NCBI RefSeq assembly: GCF_003233845.1
Contig: NZ_QKRB01000044.1
Location: 600,650-664,649, forward strand
Source of the DNA: Paenibacillus sambharensis
Lineage (GTDB): Bacteria; Bacillota; Bacilli; Paenibacillales; Paenibacillaceae
Reading direction: 5' to 3'
Length of the DNA: 64,000 nt
Positions 59,501 to 64,000 of this stretch are shown here, in pieces. Within the stretch, counting starts at the first letter, position 1; every line of letters starts with the position of its first letter. The position numbers and the translations under genes were made by a program. Under the pieces are notes generated by a model. It searched no databases, had not been told where the DNA came from, and saw nothing but the letters and a program-made list of their open reading frames with translations.

Positions 59501-62500
59501 TCAGAAAAGATGATTGACCCTACGACTAAATCTCCTTTGAGTTGGTACAGAGGCGAGTTAACCAAAATTCGCTCCAACAAGAAGCTCATCTTTTTTGAAA
59601 AGCCTAGTATGACTTATAATTCATCTGGTAAACCGGACCACAGAGACAAACTGTATGCGTTAAACCCGGCCAAGATGTCCGGTTTAAATGATGTTTTTGA
59701 ACCTTACGCATCGTATATAAAGTATGACTACAAGAGCGGCCAGAGTCCGTATGAATTTATACACTACTGGCCAAACCAACGTCAAGTGACCCTGGCAGAT
59801 GGTCGAACGGCTTACATGTCCTCTGAAAGAAATATTGTTAACTGGGAGCTTGTAAATGGTCGTTATCTCTTTGTGCAAGAGGCTTGGAGAGGTACGATAC
59901 CCGGTCCGGAACCAAGCCAGACGTTTTATGAGTTTGCAGTATTGGACGCATTTACTGGTAAAAAGATTCGAAGTACATTTGATAAACCTGAAACCGTAAC
60001 ATTGGCTAATGCTTATTGGGCCTATAGGTTCAATCATACCAAAGGGGACATTGTGTCCATGTATTGGGTTGACGGTAATAACGGTACACAGCGTATTCAT
60101 TGGGTAGATATGAATATGAATTTTGAAGTGGTACGGCACGTTATTTGGAATCGGCCTGCTCAAAAAGAAAATGTACATGCGTCTGCGTCCTACGTATTTA
60201 ACGGCGGACAAAGCTACAATGTCGATGCGGAAGGAAACATTTATGCGTACCAGTACTATTCTAATGGTACTCATGAGCATGACGATCTGAATGTTACCAA
60301 ATATAACGCTGATTATAGTCTTGCATGGCGGACCTATCTGAAGCCAGGAAAGCGCAGTGGCCCACTCCGGCGTAGTTTATTCTGGAGTAACATAGGGGCA
60401 ACTGATACGGATGCTCAGGTAGCATTGGATGTAGGGTCTGGAACTGCATTAGCTAAGGTGTATTGGAACTATGTCCGGCCCGGAGATATTATGCCATCTC
60501 CAGGAGCTGAAGATGTCGTAGCATTGGATATGCGCACAGGAGCAATTAAGGAAATCAAGACAAATTATAATTCCCAAGATAATCTTGACCTCTACCATTA
60601 TGGAGACAAAGCGCTTGATGGTGGACTAAAGTATACCATGCGTTGGAATGGTGAACGCTATCTCAGTGCTAATGGGACAACGACAATTGAAGGAAACCGC
60701 ACTACATTTGATGATGGTTCTGCCGCGTGCGGGGGTTGGGATGTTAGGAGAGGAAGCCATTCTGTTTACTCGGGTAACAATCTTGTAGGAAACGCAGGCG
60801 CTCCTTGCAGTAATTTTACGATTTTTGGTGAGTATTTTGGTGATGGTGTCTATGTCACGATAGGGAAAGGCTATGAAAGCTTCCAAAACGATACTGCAGT
60901 TGTGCATATGGGCGTATCAGTTGGCCAGCCGAGTACTAAGGAAGCTGTCGTGAAGTCGTTTACAAACGGCCAGTTCTACTCCAATGTAAACTTGGACAAT
61001 GCAGAAGTGCGCTATTCCATGAGCATGGAAGATGTAGACTATGACAAAGAATGGACCGGGTTCTCCTTCCGGATCCAGCCCAACAATCTGCTAAACCGGT
61101 ATGCTGTTGAAACAAATGGCCAGACTGTTCGGCTTGTTAAGTACGTGAATGGACACAGGACGGATTTAGGATCGGCTAACTACCCGTTGGAAGATAAGAA
61201 GTCTTACTCCTTCCTGGTGAAGTTTGCAGGCCATAAGATCCTGGTGAAGCTTAATAACGTTCCATTATTTGAAGTGGAAGATTCCACTTACAGCAGCGGA
61301 CGTTTCGGCTACTTTGCGGACAAGTCGTTCATGACGTACAGCAGCCTGCGGTACAAGCTCGTAACAGAAAATAATGATTGGTCTAACCAGTATGCCATTC
61401 TGAATGAAGATACGCTGAAGGCTGATGTGAAATACAACAATATCAGGTACGCGGATCCGGAGAATGATCCTGCAGCTGGTGGATTCGCCTGGAGCATCAG
61501 TCATGTCGTGCGGTTCATTAATAACCAGGACGTATCGAGACTGAATGGAAGGATCTTTAACGCAGAGCAGCTGGCCTTTGATGCGGTGGGTGATTACACG
61601 GTCAAGCTGAGAGCCAAGGATGATCCGCATCCAAATCATCGAATGCCGGACATGCTGTTTGACTCGTATCGAAAGAACTCCAATGAATTCATCCAGCGAA
61701 TTACAGTCCACCGGCGGCCAATTGCACATTTTACATTGGCTCAGCAGCCGGACGGTAAAATCGCATGGACGGATTACAGCCGGGATCCGGACCGATATGA
61801 GAATGGCAGCCATTATTCGACCGAGAACACCGGCATTGATTATCGGGCAACAAAAGGCATAATGGAGAAGAAGTTCTATTATATTTCGCCAAGCGGTGAT
61901 TACCAGGCAACCAAGCTGGCTTCTCCACAAGAGATCGGTACGTATGAGATCGGGATGGCTGTTCGTGATGAATATTCGGCATGGAGTAACTATTACGTTG
62001 TCACGTTTAACGTTGGTATGTTGGCAGCACCAAACAATCCGCCGGTACCGGGCTTTACAACAAGCCACATCAATACGTTTCGCGGCGTAGATATTACCTT
62101 TGACTCTCAAGCGTACGATATTGAGGACGGCGGCCGGGAGAACCTGGTACATCGGTATTATATCCGAGACGGATCGGGTGCTGAGGGCTTCCAGAACTCA
62201 TCCCGGACTAACTGGGTCAAGTCGTTTAGCTCACTTGGGACCTTTACAATACGCCAAGTTGTTGAGGATTCAGAGGGCGCTACTGCAGAATTTAGCCGAA
62301 CGATTACAATTCATAACCGGATACCTGGTGCGAATATCCGTGTGCCGGCCAGTGCGGATCAGAATAACCCTACGAAATTTATTGATCTAGATCTGCGACC
62401 GACGTTTGAATGGAGTTATTCGGATGCAGACAATGACAGCCAGAAGCAGTATCAGCTGCGAATTTACCGCTATGGAGGGGTTTTGCAGTTAGAATCTCCA

Positions 62501-63316
62501 ATTATGAACGGGGCGGCTACGTCTTGGAAGGCCTCTGCAGCGTTACCTGAGCATGTACGAATGTATGTGCAGGTTCGCGTAAATGATGGCTACGACTGGG
62601 GAGAATGGAGTGCGCCCAAGTTCTTTTATATTGAGACGAACCGTCCGCCTGCTGCAGATTTTGACTGGGAACCTAAGCCGGTATATGAGGGGGATAGACT
62701 CCAGCTTATTAACAGGTCCACTGATCCAGACGGCGATGTCCTGACTTATCTGTGGCAGATCACCCGGCCCGATGGTACCCGGATAACATCTACGCTTAAG
62801 GATCCCTCGTTTGACAGAGTGTCTCCCGGAACCTATCATGTGAAGCTTACCTGCTCCGATGGGAAAGCCGAAGGATCGGCGGACAAACGAATTATCGTTT
62901 TTCCATTGACGATAACAGGAGATGTCCTGCATACGGACAAGTGGTACGACTATCATGAGAAAGCGGGCCATGAAGTGCTGAGCCATCCGAAGGATTTTTA
63001 CGCAGGCGAGGAGTTAATACTAAGGGCAGCTACCTCTCCGGCTCCGGTTAAGGAGCTCACCGCAGAGCTGGACGCATTATCGCTGGATAACAAGAGGCTG
63101 CGGACACAGGTAATCCTTAATCAATCTACCGCTATACAGTTTACCGGGAAAATGTTTAATCCTTTATGGAGTTCGCTGGATAGTGGGCTGCCAAAAGGAC
63201 AGCACACAGTTAAGTTCACGGTAATATACCAGAATGGTGTAGTAAAAACGGCGGAAGTGCCGTTACGAATACTGGGCAGTGTGTTTCAGGCCGTTCAGGT
63301 GCATAGAAGACAATAA
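56519..63316 (+). CDS. Giant secreted multidomain surface protein (MucBP-like and PKD-like repeats)
   Basis: 2,265 aa. The signal peptide has a long hydrophobic core and ends near ASA-A (residue 33). In order: an N-terminal domain of unknown fold (to about 200); three MucBP-like repeats (about 201-290, 291-380, 388-470), the second opening KAIVKHVTKDGRSLSNVFPN; PKD/cadherin-like modules (about 574-690, 776-888); a central region with propeller-like strands (about 890-1475; DAEGNIYAYQYY, VVALDMRTGAIKEI); a LamG/jelly-roll-like module (about 1475-1615); more PKD-like modules (about 1616-1735, 1838-1930, 2042-2130) and an FN3-like unit. No LPxTG, SLH or other anchor is seen. GTG 56519 is placed by AAGGTGA; GTG 56510 overlaps it. 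Role probably adhesion or polymer binding. Confidence 0.75.
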   Translation: MPKRRILSLLIILSLVLPIISPFAELISVASAAPVFSNSHVQLYKDDKGDPLKRYAVGFMSYEIWKGSGGWSPKSPNDSVNTDELTYKYNFTAAGRIIQDVKVVNFDPSNDKHIEYFNGSRKTTESFTTYRAHLGSVTGSPVVSEKSSNGTTAINFRVGLPAKLNAPIPYDVRNSSIEGDPCPTCNQDVLAWRYYFPVLFEFTLAGQINSKHFLQDETSLSSVFPNKSEPMVAKQKYPADPPEHTDYEYVGYKKSTTGEAPSGSIIPGLPPKFEYSGNFDTYAVHYYYKKVGKAIVKHVTKDGRSLSNVFPNQEVALEVGQTYPFTPPDNPSYTFVGHVRSTTGTDPGFSGGSYTSGTYNGLISTPYTGSFKTLYLYQIYEPAAGSELGTLKIRHMVRTSSNGIYQLQAEESQSVPLNAPYPVHANGNYGTINGSNISYTSYSNTVGSGTSVTANLTASKRTAYITFFYQKASSFTANFDIIPSTINYREPFTIRPKDFQLNGCEYIGHRYKIERGGVFTTPWENSKTADTSYSYSTYPWVIGVGVHNVSIKILTSCGESDWLNNKPLTVKTAPTNRPPEFQLAWVRPDNLRTPVTEVVEGTNMHLVVINDPSVPTPHDPDGDDLYFSAWHFDQGNDWVKTIPSKATVAEWGTYNITMDTPGYHTVSATIRDEFGASATASATIYVRSKAPVPIAGCPATIKAGRYIDPSLFDSSRSYSPDYGKTIDHSRDEWTNKQTVYQNDTTKNITVQVTLNVYDSVGRKSEYPDYCYITVKPDLPPIAQLEAPAVAIRDDNAQILNKSYSPDGDPIIKSDYMYKYDRNNNGFADDQWVTIPGELTKLSFKPQKVGKYLFYVKVTEDGGKTADTMYASEVNRTMDVVNQAPEVSFSMEGLNPNPDLDPYTTIKPADMMSWPVYVTNSNSQVFNKSNLWTATTNNLVSGEGRNFGPQQQDIYDVAAVGGNGPFTLAFPLTNNGYGTNRLSPWRSVESMTSVQSEKMIDPTTKSPLSWYRGELTKIRSNKKLIFFEKPSMTYNSSGKPDHRDKLYALNPAKMSGLNDVFEPYASYIKYDYKSGQSPYEFIHYWPNQRQVTLADGRTAYMSSERNIVNWELVNGRYLFVQEAWRGTIPGPEPSQTFYEFAVLDAFTGKKIRSTFDKPETVTLANAYWAYRFNHTKGDIVSMYWVDGNNGTQRIHWVDMNMNFEVVRHVIWNRPAQKENVHASASYVFNGGQSYNVDAEGNIYAYQYYSNGTHEHDDLNVTKYNADYSLAWRTYLKPGKRSGPLRRSLFWSNIGATDTDAQVALDVGSGTALAKVYWNYVRPGDIMPSPGAEDVVALDMRTGAIKEIKTNYNSQDNLDLYHYGDKALDGGLKYTMRWNGERYLSANGTTTIEGNRTTFDDGSAACGGWDVRRGSHSVYSGNNLVGNAGAPCSNFTIFGEYFGDGVYVTIGKGYESFQNDTAVVHMGVSVGQPSTKEAVVKSFTNGQFYSNVNLDNAEVRYSMSMEDVDYDKEWTGFSFRIQPNNLLNRYAVETNGQTVRLVKYVNGHRTDLGSANYPLEDKKSYSFLVKFAGHKILVKLNNVPLFEVEDSTYSSGRFGYFADKSFMTYSSLRYKLVTENNDWSNQYAILNEDTLKADVKYNNIRYADPENDPAAGGFAWSISHVVRFINNQDVSRLNGRIFNAEQLAFDAVGDYTVKLRAKDDPHPNHRMPDMLFDSYRKNSNEFIQRITVHRRPIAHFTLAQQPDGKIAWTDYSRDPDRYENGSHYSTENTGIDYRATKGIMEKKFYYISPSGDYQATKLASPQEIGTYEIGMAVRDEYSAWSNYYVVTFNVGMLAAPNNPPVPGFTTSHINTFRGVDITFDSQAYDIEDGGRENLVHRYYIRDGSGAEGFQNSSRTNWVKSFSSLGTFTIRQVVEDSEGATAEFSRTITIHNRIPGANIRVPASADQNNPTKFIDLDLRPTFEWSYSDADNDSQKQYQLRIYRYGGVLQLESPIMNGAATSWKASAALPEHVRMYVQVRVNDGYDWGEWSAPKFFYIETNRPPAADFDWEPKPVYEGDRLQLINRSTDPDGDVLTYLWQITRPDGTRITSTLKDPSFDRVSPGTYHVKLTCSDGKAEGSADKRIIVFPLTITGDVLHTDKWYDYHEKAGHEVLSHPKDFYAGEELILRAATSPAPVKELTAELDALSLDNKRLRTQVILNQSTAIQFTGKMFNPLWSSLDSGLPKGQHTVKFTVIYQNGVVKTAEVPLRILGSVFQAVQVHRRQ

Positions 63317-63329
63317 CTTGGTGAAAAGT

Positions 63330-63372
63330 AAGGGCTGGTCGACTATTGTGAAAAAAAGTCGGCACAGCCCTT
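63330..63372 (+). terminator. Terminator-like hairpin after the giant gene
   Basis: AAGGGCTG with CAGCCCTT, plus inner CGACT/AGTCG, exiting into GACTTTATATTTAG. Its 3' arm runs into the -35 of rRNA promoter P1. Confidence 0.6.
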
Positions 63373-63400
63373 GACTTTATATTTAGCTTTATGATAAATT
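63371..63400 (+). promoter_or_regulatory. rRNA promoter P1
   Basis: TTGACT (63371-63376), 18-nt spacer, TAAATT (63395-63400). Confidence 0.7.
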
Positions 63401-63478
63401 AACTTTCGCCGCTTCTGAGGCACAGCAAGTTTGAGAACACGGCAATCGAGGTTGCTAACTTGCTTCTCAAAAAAATGC

Positions 63479-63508
63479 TTGCATTGAAGATAGGCGATAT
63501 GATATATT
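63479..63508 (+). promoter_or_regulatory. rRNA promoter P2
   Basis: TTGCAT (63479-63484), 18-nt spacer, TATATT (63503-63508), about 160 nt before 16S. Confidence 0.65.
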
Positions 63509-63668
63509 ATAAAAGTCGCCGCTGAAAAGACGGTCGACAAATAGACAAGATAACTTACAAGCTTGTCAATTATTGTTCTTTGAAAACTGAACAACGAGCG
63601 AACTGCCCTGTCATTCATTTAATGGGATGATGGATAAGCAATACAGAATGAGCAAGTTAGACTCAACT

Positions 63669-64000
63669 TTAATGGAGAGTTTGATCCTGGCTCAGGACGA
63701 ACGCTGGCGGCGTGCCTAATACATGCAAGTCGAGCGGGTTTTCAAAGGTGCTTGCACCTTTGAAAACTAGCGGCGGACGGGTGAGTAACACGTAGGCAAC
63801 CTGCCTGCAAGACTGGGATAACATCCGGAAACGGATGCTAATACCGGATACGCGGTTCCCCCGCATGAGGGAATCGGGAAAGACGGCGCAAGCTGTCACT
63901 TGCAGATGGGCCTGCGGCGCATTAGCTAGTTGGTGGGGTAACGGCCTACCAAGGCGACGATGCGTAGCCGACCTGAGAGGGTGATCGGCCACACTGGGAC
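63669..64000 (+). rRNA. 16S ribosomal RNA, 5' part (cut by window end)
   Basis: Begins about TTTAATGGAGAGTTTGATCC (universal 27F site at 63677 onward). It continues through the 16S landmarks GGACGAACGCTGGCGGCGTG, AGTCGAGCGG, GGCGGACGGGTGAGTAACACG, CCTGCAAGACTGGGATAACA and GATGCGTAGCCGACCTGAGA. The V1 loop (GTTTTCAAAGGTGCTTGCACC) and general text are of Paenibacillus type. The start is set by alignment to E. coli numbering and is accurate to a few bases. About 330 of about 1,550 nt are present. Confidence 0.97.

Larger units (their letters stand above)
63317..63668 (+). other. Leader and promoter region of the rRNA operon
   Basis: 352 nt without a gene. It carries the terminator-like stem 63330-63372, two SigmaA promoters (63371-63400 and 63479-63508) and an rRNA-type leader. 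The leader contains TTCTTTGAAAACTGAACAA (near 63575), the element commonly found upstream of Bacillales 16S genes. Confidence 0.7.

Noticed and set aside
63669..63992. 107-codon minus-strand frame inside 16S rRNA
   Set aside because: Lies wholly within ribosomal RNA.
1..64000. CRISPR arrays, insertion sequences, phage genes, tRNA genes
   Set aside because: Looked for regular spaced repeats, transposase-like proteins with terminal repeats, integrases, and cloverleaf or CCA-end patterns. None could be supported by reading.

Overview
The window is from a spore-forming Gram-positive bacterium of the Paenibacillaceae, most probably Paenibacillus. The 5' third of a 16S rRNA gene at the right edge (63669-64000) is of that type. 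Several gene families support this: stalk-domain (copper amine oxidase N-terminal-like) secreted proteins, DUF3905, DUF2087 and bacilliredoxin. Several blocks of gene order match Bacillus subtilis: ydcC-alr-ndoAI-ndoA, yvmC-cypX/yvmB-yvmA, sigY-yxlCDEFG, and perR...ygzB-ygxA-rrn. The text is moderately GC-rich, with one visibly AT-rich patch near 56.1-57.1 kb. I saw no phage, insertion sequence, CRISPR array or tRNA gene.

Left part (1-29 kb), mostly housekeeping and accessory genes. A phosphate-uptake operon on the minus strand (stalk/propeller protein, pstS, pstC, pstA; no pstB here) lies behind a promoter with Pho-box-like repeats. It is followed by a DUF2087 regulator with a GIY-YIG protein, ecsAB, a NUDIX hydrolase, a universal stress protein, a BaiN-type flavoprotein, HAD and lipase-like hydrolases, an orphan sporulation-type sensor kinase, small spore-associated-looking proteins, bacilliredoxin, nadE, a COG0523 metal chaperone-like GTPase, a VLRF1 release-factor relative, and a second, membrane-tethered PstS-like protein. 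The block closes with ydcC-like lipoprotein, alanine racemase and the ndoAI/ndoA toxin-antitoxin pair.

Middle part (27-45 kb), the most distinctive. (i) A complete pulcherriminic-acid locus: cyclodipeptide synthase yvmC and P450 cypX on one strand; MarR regulator and MFS exporter on the other. Two matching operator-like palindromes sit on the predicted start points of the two divergent promoters. (ii) A YhgE-like membrane protein with a consensus promoter and inverted-repeat operator, followed by a TetR regulator. (iii) A compact Tad/Flp-like secretion-pilus operon (CpaB-, TadZ-, CpaF-, TadB- and TadC-like) followed by two tandem paralogous micro-proteins and TadE/F-like proteins, with no prepilin peptidase and no canonical Flp pilin. 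(iv) A sigY-yxlCDEFG-type operon with its own ECF-type promoter.

Right part (45-64 kb). gatCAB for Gln-tRNA amidation; an MgtC-family protein; a DUF4097 envelope protein; perR with a PerR box; a GH18 spore-lysis-type glycosidase; ygzB and ygxA; a promoter-terminator unit that may encode a short RNA; a two-gene operon of a stalk-domain protein and a giant 2,265-residue secreted multidomain protein; and tandem rRNA promoters leading into 16S rRNA. Functional calls rest on motif recognition and gene order read by eye. No database search was run.
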